NCBI GenBank assembly: GCA_030038335.1
Contig: JASHPC010000035.1
Location: 1-12,361, forward strand
Direction of reading: 5' to 3'
DNA: 12,361 nucleotides
Origin: Vulcanimicrobiota bacterium
GTDB taxonomy: Bacteria; Vulcanimicrobiota; Vulcanimicrobiia; Vulcanimicrobiales; Vulcanimicrobiaceae
Position 1 is the stretch's first letter; each line of letters begins with the position of its first letter. Shown one piece after another: positions 1-7,517 of this stretch. Made by a program: the position numbers and the translations under genes. The notes under the pieces are model-generated. The model was not told where the DNA came from. It did no database searches and worked only from the letters and a program-made list of their open reading frames with translations.

Positions 1-2
1 TC

Positions 3-536
3 GGCGGACAGGTGGAACGCTTCTTGCAACGCACCCTCTACCGCGACAAGGTGGCCGCGCACGAACGCTTGCGCGCCTTGACTGACGACTTCGCCGAAGC
101 CCACGACCCCGATACGCTTGCGCACCAAGTCGTCGCCGAGATGTACAAAGCATTCAAAGGTCCCTGCGCCGTCTATCGGATCGAAGGAACGACGTACTTA
201 CCGTACGCATTGCAGGGCTTCGCGCACGCCCTTGCGCCCGTCTCGCAAGACGATCCCGCTTTTATGCGTCTGCGGCGCAGCAGGAGCATGGTGGACTTGC
301 GTGATTTCGATACGAGCCTGCCGCGGCACGGGCTGCTCTTTCCGCTTACCGTCGTTGGACGCGTCTACGGCGCGCTCTTCGTCGGCAATCGTCCCCATGA
401 CCAGTGGTACGATCCCGACGATCAAAACGTGATTCGCGCCGTTGCCTCAGAGCTCGCAGCAGCGCTGCTCTGGCTGCGCGACAGAGGCTTGCCGGTCAGC
501 GCGAGCGCCGTGCGCCTTTACTCGTTGGACCAGTAA
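3..536 (+). CDS. GAF-domain protein, C-terminal part (5' end outside window)
   Basis: The reading frame is open from the first complete codon at position 3 to the TAA at 534-536, so the true start probably lies upstream; the GTG at 12 is an available but unconvincing start. The visible 178 residues begin with a basic helical linker (VERFLQRTLYRDK and on), of the kind that often joins a membrane module to a cytoplasmic sensor. A GAF-like domain follows, from about residue 33 to 160 of the visible part, with the typical late signature LLFPLTVVGRVYGALFVGN and a closing helix VIRAVASELAAALLWL. GAF domains bind small ligands or act as dimerising sensors. No histidine-kinase, GGDEF or HTH output domain follows; the protein ends about 15 residues after the GAF fold. 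Any output or membrane domain must therefore be N-terminal and outside the window. Its 3' end overlaps the rpoD 3' end by 19 bp. GAF assignment is fairly sure; the role is unknown. Confidence 0.7.
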   Translation, partial: GGQVERFLQRTLYRDKVAAHERLRALTDDFAEAHDPDTLAHQVVAEMYKAFKGPCAVYRIEGTTYLPYALQGFAHALAPVSQDDPAFMRLRRSRSMVDLRDFDTSLPRHGLLFPLTVVGRVYGALFVGNRPHDQWYDPDDQNVIRAVASELAAALLWLRDRGLPVSASAVRLYSLDQ

Positions 537-1693
537 TCTTTGAGGGCTTTGCCGCGCGACGGATGGCGCAGCTTGCGCAGCGCCTTTGCTTCGATCTGCC
601 GGATGCGTTCGCGCGTCACGCCGAACTCCTGTCCGACTTCCTCGAGCGTGCGCTGGTGGCCGTCTTCGAGGCCGAAGCGAAGGACGAGAACTTTGCGCTC
701 GCGCTCGGTGAGATTTTGCAGAACGTCCTGCATCTTCTCTTTGAGCAGCATCACGGATGCCGCTTCCGCAGGCGCGACTGCCTCTTGATCTTCGATGAAG
801 TCGCCGAGGTGAGAGTCTTCCTCTTCGCCGATCGGCGTCTCCAGCGAGATCGGCTCCTGCGAGATCTTCATGACCTCGCGCACTTTTTCTGGGCTCAGGC
901 CCATCGCGCCGGCGATCTCCTCGACCGACGGCTCGCGGCCGAGCTCCTGTAGGAGCTGACGTGAGACTTTGACGAGCCGATTGATCGTCTCGACCATGTG
1001 CACGGGGATCCGAATCGTACGTGCCTGATCGGCGAGTGCGCGCGTAATCGCCTGACGGATCCACCACGTCGCGTACGTCGAGAACTTATAGCCCTTGCGA
1101 TAGTCGAACTTCTCGACGGCGCGAATCAGGCCGAGATTTCCCTCTTGAATGAGGTCGAGGAAGAGCATGCCGCGCCCGACGTACTTCTTCGCGATCGAAA
1201 CGACGAGACGTAAGTTGGCCTCCGTGAGCTGCCGTTTCGCCTCCTCGCCGTCGAGGATGATCGCGTTGTCGGCGGTTCCGTTCTTGCGCGCTTCGATCTC
1301 TCCAGCCTCGATGCGCATCGCGAACGCCTTCTCTTCTTCCATCGAAAGGAGTGGAACGCGACCGATCTCCTTGAGATACATCCGAACCGGATCGTCGAGC
1401 GACAATCCGTCGGCAATCTGCTCCTCGGCCTCCTCCTCGGCGCTCTCTTTTTCGTCTTTCTGGTCGTCGTCGATCTCGATGCCCATGCCCGACAGCTCTT
1501 CGAAGAGCTCGTCGATCTGCTCGGGCGTAACGTCTTCCAACGTTTCGAGCGCGGAATAAATTTCTTCTTGCGTCAAGCTTCCGCGGCTCTTGCCACGCGC
1601 TACGAGACGCTTTTTGGCTTCGTCCAACGTTGCCGGGGGCGCTTCGGTTGCCGGCGGCGGCGCAGCCACGGCGGTGCCTTTCTTGCGCTGCAT
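518..1693 (-). CDS. rpoD: RNA polymerase primary sigma factor RpoD/SigA
   Basis: Housekeeping sigma-70 factor that directs RNA polymerase to -10/-35 promoters. The 391-residue protein has a short region 1.1 (about residues 20-75) and an acidic linker (about 74-92). Region 1.2 starts at DPVRMYLKEIGRVPLL (101-116). Region 2 includes NLRLVVSIAKKYVGRG and the -10 recognition helix YATWWIRQAITRALADQ (207-223). Region 3 is about 230-310, and region 4.2 has the HTH LEEVGQEFGVTRERIRQIEAKAL. The large non-conserved insertion of proteobacterial RpoD is absent, as in SigA of Firmicutes and similar lineages. I place the start at the ATG at 1693 because it follows a very strong Shine-Dalgarno; in-frame TTG (1723) and GTG (1708) codons lie before or within that site. 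It begins 35 nt after the dnaG stop and is very probably cotranscribed with it. Its last codons overlap the convergent GAF gene by 19 bp. Confidence 0.97.
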   Translation of the reverse strand: MQRKKGTAVAAPPPATEAPPATLDEAKKRLVARGKSRGSLTQEEIYSALETLEDVTPEQIDELFEELSGMGIEIDDDQKDEKESAEEEAEEQIADGLSLDDPVRMYLKEIGRVPLLSMEEEKAFAMRIEAGEIEARKNGTADNAIILDGEEAKRQLTEANLRLVVSIAKKYVGRGMLFLDLIQEGNLGLIRAVEKFDYRKGYKFSTYATWWIRQAITRALADQARTIRIPVHMVETINRLVKVSRQLLQELGREPSVEEIAGAMGLSPEKVREVMKISQEPISLETPIGEEEDSHLGDFIEDQEAVAPAEAASVMLLKEKMQDVLQNLTERERKVLVLRFGLEDGHQRTLEEVGQEFGVTRERIRQIEAKALRKLRHPSRGKALKDYWSNE

Positions 1694-1704
1694 GGTCTTC
1701 TCTC

Positions 1705-1715
1705 TCACCTCCTTT
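1705..1715 (-). promoter_or_regulatory. Strong Shine-Dalgarno of rpoD
   Basis: Read on the minus strand this is AAAGGAGGTGA, an almost complete complement of the 16S rRNA 3' tail. It ends 11 nt before the ATG at 1693; the GGAGG core is 14 nt from it, slightly longer than usual. It decides the rpoD start, since the in-frame TTG at 1723 lies upstream of it and has no such site. It is the most extended Shine-Dalgarno I see in the window. Confidence 0.8.
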
Positions 1716-1728
1716 CTCTCCAATTTGG

Positions 1729-3543
1729 TCAGACTCTCACGTTTTTCAATTTCGACACGAGCATCTCGGATTCTTTACGCAGCTCGTCTGAAATCGGCTC
1801 TCCGGCCGTAAAGGCTTCGTCAATCCTGCGGCGCAGCTCCCGGTAGCGCGCCTCCGTCTCCTCGTGCTCGAGCCGCTCGGCGATCCTCTCCAGGTGCGCG
1901 CAGCGCTCGTCGGTTCCGCCGAAGCGAGTCGTCGAGCTCCTGTCGCGGCTGCCCTCGGCGGCGACAACCATCATCGCAGCCGGATCCTCGCCGAAGAGCG
2001 CCATCACGTCGGCGGTCGTGGCGAGTTCGTGCGCGTGTTGCACGATCTGCTGATACACCTTTCGATACTGCTCGTTTCGGAAACTCGACGGTCGAATGCG
2101 CGTTGCGAACTCGCGCACGATTCCCGGCTCTTCCAGCACGATGCTGATGACTTCGCGCTCGAACGATAGCGGCTCCACCGCACCCGCAGCGGTCGAACGA
2201 ACCGGAACGTGACGACTTCCTGTAACGTCTGAACGTGGCGAGAAGTTCGCCCGGTTCGTGAGGAACCGGCTATTCCTAAGGTCGTCCGCGTTCACCTTCA
2301 GCCGCCCCGCTACGTAGACGCGCCATCGATCCCACTCTTCGCGAGGCGTCATCGAGTGAATGAGCTCTTCCGCGTTTCGCGCGATCACCGCCGGCGACGA
2401 GAACCCGTCGCGAAGACGGTCGATTTCCGGGTCGAGCCGAAACTCGATTGCCGGCTTCGCGGCGTCCAGCAGTGCGCGGAAGCCTTGGCTGCCGTACTCG
2501 CGGACGTAGGAATCGGGATCTGCGCCGGGCGGGAGGAGTACGACGCGGACGCTCGAGCCCGCGTGCTCCAACGTCTTAGACGCTATGTCGACGGCTTTGG
2601 TTGCAGCGGCGTTCCCCGCGGCGTCACCGTCGAAGCAGACGAAGACGTGGTCGGCGTATTTGCGTAGCTCGGCCGCCTGCTCTTGCGTGAACGAAGTTCC
2701 CAGCGAGGCGACGGCATTCTCGAAGCCGGCCTGATGCAACGCGATGCAGTCGAGGTAGCCCTCGACGACGATGAAGGCTCCTTCGCGCTGGGCGGCGCGG
2801 CGCGCGACGTTGAGCGCAAAAAGGTGGCGGCCCTTCGTGTACACCGGCGTCGTCGCCGTGTTCAGATATTTCGGCTCCGCTTCCCCAAGCGCTCTGCCGC
2901 CGAACGCGATAACCTCGCCGGTCGGCGCGAGCGTCGGTATCATGAGACGGTCGCGGTAGAAGTCGTAAAATCCGCCGCTCTCCTTCGGCTTCACGAGCCC
3001 TGCCTTCGCCGCTAGACGAAGATCGATCGCGTTACGCTGCAGCTCGCCGACGAGCGCGTCCCACGACTGCGGCGCGTATCCCAGGCCGAACCGCGCGATC
3101 GTGGTTTCAGAGAGGCCGCGTTGCGCGAGATACGCACGAGCCTTTGCACCCGCGGCGTCCGTCAACGTTCGCGCGAAGAACGCTGCTGCGAGGCGGTTCG
3201 CCTCGAAGATCGTCTCTCGTTCGCCGCGCATGCGCGCAGCTTGCGGCGTTTCGGGCTCGAGCTGGACGCCGGCGCGGTGCGCGAGCGCGCGCACCGCGTC
3301 GCCGAACGGAATTCCTTCGCGCTTCTGCACGAACGTAATGACGTCGCCGGCTGTACCACAGCCGAAGCACTTGAAGAACCCACGATCGGGATGCACGTGG
3401 AACGAAGGCGTCTTCTCGTTATGAAATGGGCAGAGACCAACGAAGTCGTTTCCGCGCTTCTTCAGCGGAACGTACTCTCCGATGAACGCCGCGATATCGA
3501 CGCGGGCGTGAATCTCCTGAAGCGCAGACTGATCGAATCGCAT
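1729..3543 (-). CDS. dnaG: DNA primase DnaG
   Basis: DnaG synthesises the RNA primers for replication, acting with the replicative helicase. The 604-residue protein has the N-terminal CHC2 zinc-binding domain (C38, H41, C59, C62, within LCPFHNEKTPSF and FFKCFGCG). The catalytic core contains FYRDRLMIPT and IAFGGRALG. The TOPRIM fold has VEGYLDCIALH (metal-ligand Glu at 261) and CFDGDAAGN (D305, D307). A helical C-terminal region, about 450-604, corresponds to the helicase-binding domain and is divergent, as is normal for this family. Length is typical. The start is ATG at 3543; I see no clear Shine-Dalgarno before it. It is the first gene of a dnaG-rpoD operon with a 35-nt gap, a long-known arrangement of the macromolecular-synthesis operon, here without rpsU. 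It diverges from the HD gene with only about 22 bp between starts. Confidence 0.97.
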   Translation of the reverse strand: MRFDQSALQEIHARVDIAAFIGEYVPLKKRGNDFVGLCPFHNEKTPSFHVHPDRGFFKCFGCGTAGDVITFVQKREGIPFGDAVRALAHRAGVQLEPETPQAARMRGERETIFEANRLAAAFFARTLTDAAGAKARAYLAQRGLSETTIARFGLGYAPQSWDALVGELQRNAIDLRLAAKAGLVKPKESGGFYDFYRDRLMIPTLAPTGEVIAFGGRALGEAEPKYLNTATTPVYTKGRHLFALNVARRAAQREGAFIVVEGYLDCIALHQAGFENAVASLGTSFTQEQAAELRKYADHVFVCFDGDAAGNAAATKAVDIASKTLEHAGSSVRVVLLPPGADPDSYVREYGSQGFRALLDAAKPAIEFRLDPEIDRLRDGFSSPAVIARNAEELIHSMTPREEWDRWRVYVAGRLKVNADDLRNSRFLTNRANFSPRSDVTGSRHVPVRSTAAGAVEPLSFEREVISIVLEEPGIVREFATRIRPSSFRNEQYRKVYQQIVQHAHELATTADVMALFGEDPAAMMVVAAEGSRDRSSTTRFGGTDERCAHLERIAERLEHEETEARYRELRRRIDEAFTAGEPISDELRKESEMLVSKLKNVRV

Positions 3544-3565
3544 ACGGGCCGTACCGGAGATTCGG

Positions 3566-4813
3566 TTGCCTGCACGAATGTCCCCACCTATGAAGCGGAT
3601 CTTCGACCCCGTTCACCGTTTCATCGAGTTGGACGACGGCGAAGCGCGCCTGCTCGACTTGCCGCAGATGCAACGCCTGCGCAGGCTTCGGCAACTCGGG
3701 CTCGCGTATCTCGCCTTCCCGTCAGCCGAGCACTCTCGATTCACGCACGCGCTAGGCGCGCTCGCAGTCGGAAGCCGCGCGTTCGACGAGATCGCGCGCC
3801 ATGCAAGCGCCCTGTTTTCCGACGATCGAAGCAAGGCGTATCAACGGCGCCTCGTTCGCGCCGCGCTGCTCCTGCATGACATCGGACATGGCCCGTTCAG
3901 CCATGCGTGCGAGGCCGTGCTGGGCGTCCGCCACGAAGACCGCACGAGACAACTCCTCGCTCTTCCACGTCTCCGAGACGCGGTCGAATCCATCGACGTC
4001 GATCCGGAAGACGTTCTTGCGCTCATTCTCGGCGATCCTCAAACGCGGTTTCCGGCACTGCGTGAGCTCGTGAGCGGCCCGAATCTCGATGCCGACCGCA
4101 TGGACTATCTGCAGCGCGACGCGTATTTCACCGGCGTCGTGAGCGGACGCTTCGACGCAGAGCAGCTGCTCGCGTCATTGCGTCTCTACGAGCACGAGGG
4201 TAAGTTGATACTCGGCATCGACGCGCGCGGCGTCGTCGCTCTGGAGTCGTTCGTGACGGCGCGGTACATGATGTTCGCGTCAGTCTACTTCCACCACACG
4301 ACGCGTCTCTTCGAGCATATCCTTCACGAAGTGCTCGAGGAGCTTTGGCCGAATCCACGCGCGCTCGACGACATCGACGAGTTTCTTCGCTGGGACGATT
4401 TCCGCGTGCTCAACGAACTGAGCACGGCGCGCGGTGAGGCGGCGACGTCACTGCGCGAGCGCGTACGCGTCTACGTGCTTGCCGCAGAGTTCAACGCCGA
4501 ACGCGATCTCCGCTCGTTCGAGGCCTGCGATCGCGAGCTTCGCGCGCGTTACGGTGACGCAAATGTTTGGGCCGACGAGCAGTCACAGGTGATGCATCGC
4601 TTGCCACTCGTGGTCGACGCGAAACGCCCGACGGTCTGGGTTGGAACTCCGGGAGGCATCGTTGACGCTCGGGTCGTCTCCGACCTCATCGCAAAAATCA
4701 GCGGCAAAGCGTACTGGAGAAAACTCTACGTTCGCCGCGGAGCCGTTGACGTCGCCGAGGCTCGCACGTTGTGCGCTTCGATCAGCGCTTCCATGTTGTC
4801 ATCTCGAGCGTAG
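3566..4813 (+). CDS. HD-superfamily phosphohydrolase (COG1078 type, dNTPase-like)
   Basis: Predicted cytoplasmic metal-dependent phosphohydrolase. The COG1078 branch (YwfO, EF1143) includes enzymes that release triphosphate from dNTPs, but the substrate here is inferred only. The N-terminus carries the family signature KRIFDPVHRFIEL, then MQRLRRLRQLGLAYLAFPSAEHSRFTHALG, whose last part supplies His61. Next is LLLHDIGHGPFSH with the HD pair H104-D105 and H108, then DADRMDYLQRDA (about 175-186) with the second conserved Asp. About 415 residues is normal length. The TTG at 3566 is chosen because GGAGA (3556-3560) lies 5 nt before it. ATG codons at 3578 and 3590 (MKRIFDPVHR) are real alternatives without a good ribosome site. 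The TAG stop falls inside a REP-like repeat, so the last residues (about SSRA) are repeat-encoded. The neighbours dnaG (divergent) and ppdK (convergent) recall the clostridial cluster, where an HD/dgt-like gene precedes dnaG in the same direction. Confidence 0.88.
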   Translation: MPARMSPPMKRIFDPVHRFIELDDGEARLLDLPQMQRLRRLRQLGLAYLAFPSAEHSRFTHALGALAVGSRAFDEIARHASALFSDDRSKAYQRRLVRAALLLHDIGHGPFSHACEAVLGVRHEDRTRQLLALPRLRDAVESIDVDPEDVLALILGDPQTRFPALRELVSGPNLDADRMDYLQRDAYFTGVVSGRFDAEQLLASLRLYEHEGKLILGIDARGVVALESFVTARYMMFASVYFHHTTRLFEHILHEVLEELWPNPRALDDIDEFLRWDDFRVLNELSTARGEAATSLRERVRVYVLAAEFNAERDLRSFEACDRELRARYGDANVWADEQSQVMHRLPLVVDAKRPTVWVGTPGGIVDARVVSDLIAKISGKAYWRKLYVRRGAVDVAEARTLCASISASMLSSRA

Positions 4814-4843
4814 CGCCGAAGGCGCGAAGTCGCGGAACGACAA
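4796..4843. repeat. REP-like palindromic intergenic repeat
   Basis: The ends form an inverted pair, TTGTC (4796-4800) and GACAA (4839-4843). The centre is a perfect hairpin GCGCC-GAA-GGCGC (4813-4825), flanked by GAGCGTA and GAAGTCG. The layout matches my memory of the widespread bacterial repeat of the form GTCATCCTGAGC...GAAGTCGAAGGA, which when mistranslated gives peptides like CHPERSEG; read in frame here it gives CHLERSAEGAKSRND. Such elements are usually dispersed in many intergenic copies. Only one copy is visible here, so the assignment rests on resemblance. It sits between two convergent genes and could act as a bidirectional transcript end or RNA-stabilising hairpin, though no clear U-tract follows it. 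Confidence 0.6.
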
Positions 4844-4847
4844 GAGT

Positions 4848-7517
4848 TTATTCCAGCGTTCCGAGTGCGGCTTGTGCCGCAGCGAGACGCGCGATCGGCA
4901 CGCGATACGGCGAACACGAGACGTAGTTCAAACCGAGAGTTTCGCAAAACGCTATGCTCGACGGCTCCCCGCCGTGCTCGCCGCAAATGCCGATTTTCAT
5001 CTTCTCGCGAACGCCGCGTCCGCGCTGTACCGCCTCGCGCATGAGGCCGCCCACGCCTTTGCGGTCGAGCACCTGGAACGGATCGTCGGTGAGAATGCGC
5101 TGTTCCAAATACCGCGGAATGAATGAGTTCTCCGCATCGTCACGGCTGAATCCGTACGTCGTCTGCGTGAGGTCGTTGGTGCCGAAGGAGAAAAACTCGG
5201 CATCGCCCGCAAGCTCGTCGGCGACGACGCATGCGCGAGGAAGCTCGACCATCGTTCCAACGTGATAGTGCACCGTGCACCCGCGCTCTTCAATGACAGA
5301 GTCTGCGACGCTGCGTGCGTTCTCCGCGGTGATGCGCATCTCGCGAACGCTTCCGACACCGGGAATCATCACCTCAGGCCTCACGTCGACGCCGCGCTGC
5401 GCGAGATCGCAAGCGGCTTCGAAGATCGCCCGCACTTGCGTCGCGTAGATTTCCGGATAGAGAATGCCCAATCGGCAGACGCGCAGGCCAAGCATCGGGT
5501 TCTGTTCGTGCATCTGCTGCACGCGTTTCAGGACGGCGTCACGAGACTTGTACTCCTGCGATTCGGCGCCTTTCGTGAGGCGAAGCTCCGTGGTCTCGAC
5601 GAGCAGGCGTTCGAGCGACGGCAAGAACTCGTGCAACGGTGGATCGAGCAGACGAATCGTCACGGGAAGCCCCGCCATCGCCTCGAGAATTCCGACGAAA
5701 TCCTCGCGCTGAAACGGGAGAAGCCGCGCGAGCGCCGATGCACGCGCCTCCGGCGTGTTCGCGAGAATCATCTCTTGCACGACCGGCAGCCTGTCTTGCT
5801 GCATGAACATATGCTCGGTCCGGCACAGGCCGATGCCTTGCGCGCCGAGCTCGCGTGCTTTGCGCGCGTCTTCCGGCGTATCGGCGTTTGCCCACACCTC
5901 TAACCGGCGCTCCGCATCAGCCCACGATAGGAGCGTCGCCAGCCTCTCCGGCAGCTTCGACGGCGGCGGAATCAAGTTCAACTTGCGAAGCGCCACGTTG
6001 CCGGTCGTTCCGTCGATCGTAATCCAATCGCCCTCGCCAAAGGACGCGCCGTCGATCGTCGCGCGCTTGTTGCGCCGGTCGATGTGCAACGCCTCGCACC
6101 CTGCGACGCACGGTTTGCCCATTCCGCGAGCGACGACGGCCGCGTGCGACGTCGCACCGCCCTTTGCCGTTAGCACGCCCTCTGCGGCGATCATGCCATG
6201 AACGTCGTCTGGCGTCGTCTCGACGCGTACGAGCACGACGTGCTCGCCGCGTTCCTTCCACGCGACGGCATCGTCGGCGCTGAAAACGGCCTGACCCGTC
6301 GCCGCACCGGGAGATGCATTGAGCCCTTTGCACGCAACTTCGAAATGCTCGTTGGGATCTATCCGCGCGTGAAACAGCTGGTCGAGCGAGCCTGCATCGA
6401 CGCGCGACACCGCAGTCTTACGATCGATGAGTCCTTCGTCGACGAGATCGAGCGCGATTCGCACTGCCGCTTCTGCGCTGCGTTTCGCCGAGCGCGTTTG
6501 CAGCAGATAGAGTTTTCCGCGCTCGACGGTAAACTCGATGTCCTGCACCTCGCGATAATGACGCTCGAGGCGCTGCGCAATCTCGACGAACTGCTTGAAA
6601 ATCTCTGGCTGCGAACGCTCGAGATCGAGAATTCGCTCGGGCGTGCGAATGCCGGCTACGACGTCCTCTCCCTGCGCGTTGCGCAAGTACTCGCCGAAAA
6701 GCTCCTTCTCACCCGTGTTCGGATCGCGCGTGAAGGCGACGCCGGTTCCGGAGTCGTCGCCCATGTTTCCGAACACCATTTGCACGATGTTCACTGCCGT
6801 GCCGAGGTCGTCGGGAATATGATTGTAGCGGCGATAATCGGTGGCACGCTTGGAATACCATGAGTTGAAGACGGCCTCGACGGCGCCTACGATCTGGGTG
6901 CGTATATCTTGAGGAAAGCCCGACTTCGTGTGCTCGGCCGCAATCGTCTTGAACTCGGCGACGACGCGCTTCCACGTTGCAGCGTCGATCTCGGGGTCCG
7001 TCTTGACGTTGCGTTCCTTCTTCACGCGTTCGAGAACGTCGTCGAAGAGCTCTTTCTCCAGACCGAAGACGGTCGTCGAGTACATCGCGACGAGTCGCCG
7101 GTAGGCATCCCAGGCAAAGCGCTCGTTGTTCGTCTGCTTCGCGAGGCCTTCGACCGTTTCGTCGTTGAGCCCAACGTTGAGGATCGTATCCATCATGCCG
7201 GGCATGGAAAACTTCGCGCCGCTGCGGACCGAGACGAGCAATGGATCGCGCACGTCGCCAAAGCGCTTGCCTGTGCGGCGCTCGAGTTCTTCGAGTGCCG
7301 CATCGAGCTCTTCGCGCAACGCCGCAGAGATCGTCTTTCCGTCGTCGTAATACGCAAGCGACGCCTTCGTCACAATGGTAAATCCGGGAGGAACGGGCAA
7401 CCCCGCAGACGTCATCACTGAAAGGCCGGCGCCTTTCCCGCCCAGGATATCTTTTGACGTTTGACCTTCGTCGAAAAAATATATCTGTTTCGCTCTCGGC
7501 GCGGCTTTGACGCTCAC
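4848..7517 (-). CDS. ppdK: Pyruvate, phosphate dikinase
   Basis: Catalyses the reversible conversion of pyruvate, ATP and phosphate to PEP, AMP and PPi in the cytoplasm. The 889 residues are close to the 874 of the Clostridium symbiosum enzyme. The N-terminal nucleotide-binding domain starts with FFDEGQTSKDILGGKGAGL and includes SVRSGAKFSMPGMMDTILN. The swivelling phospho-His domain has LTAKGGATSHAAVVARGMG with catalytic His458 and the regulatory-type Thr456. The C-terminal PEP/pyruvate barrel has GLCRTEHMF, FFSFGTNDLTQTTYGFSRD and GICGEHGGEP with the catalytic Cys845. GGATSH plus this barrel fits PPDK rather than PEP synthase. The start is GTG at 7517: it overlaps the glyS TGA (GTGA) and follows GGAGG by 7 nt. 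No PPDK regulatory protein (DUF299) gene is in the window although Thr456 is conserved. It is convergent with the HD gene, 34 bp apart. Confidence 0.97.
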   Translation of the reverse strand: MSVKAAPRAKQIYFFDEGQTSKDILGGKGAGLSVMTSAGLPVPPGFTIVTKASLAYYDDGKTISAALREELDAALEELERRTGKRFGDVRDPLLVSVRSGAKFSMPGMMDTILNVGLNDETVEGLAKQTNNERFAWDAYRRLVAMYSTTVFGLEKELFDDVLERVKKERNVKTDPEIDAATWKRVVAEFKTIAAEHTKSGFPQDIRTQIVGAVEAVFNSWYSKRATDYRRYNHIPDDLGTAVNIVQMVFGNMGDDSGTGVAFTRDPNTGEKELFGEYLRNAQGEDVVAGIRTPERILDLERSQPEIFKQFVEIAQRLERHYREVQDIEFTVERGKLYLLQTRSAKRSAEAAVRIALDLVDEGLIDRKTAVSRVDAGSLDQLFHARIDPNEHFEVACKGLNASPGAATGQAVFSADDAVAWKERGEHVVLVRVETTPDDVHGMIAAEGVLTAKGGATSHAAVVARGMGKPCVAGCEALHIDRRNKRATIDGASFGEGDWITIDGTTGNVALRKLNLIPPPSKLPERLATLLSWADAERRLEVWANADTPEDARKARELGAQGIGLCRTEHMFMQQDRLPVVQEMILANTPEARASALARLLPFQREDFVGILEAMAGLPVTIRLLDPPLHEFLPSLERLLVETTELRLTKGAESQEYKSRDAVLKRVQQMHEQNPMLGLRVCRLGILYPEIYATQVRAIFEAACDLAQRGVDVRPEVMIPGVGSVREMRITAENARSVADSVIEERGCTVHYHVGTMVELPRACVVADELAGDAEFFSFGTNDLTQTTYGFSRDDAENSFIPRYLEQRILTDDPFQVLDRKGVGGLMREAVQRGRGVREKMKIGICGEHGGEPSSIAFCETLGLNYVSCSPYRVPIARLAAAQAALGTLE

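Noticed and set aside
404..952. 182-residue open frame on the plus strand opposite rpoD
   Set aside because: It mirrors codons of a clear rpoD gene and reads as Arg/Leu/Ala-rich sequence with no domain; long antisense frames are expected at this GC content.
3121..3879. 252-residue plus-strand frame over the 5' end of dnaG and the start of the HD gene
   Set aside because: It crosses two well-supported genes in another frame and is strongly Arg-rich with no recognisable motif.
4641..5126. 161-residue plus-strand frame containing CHLERSAEGAKSRND
   Set aside because: The peptide is the typical mistranslation of an intergenic palindromic repeat, and the rest is antisense to ppdK.
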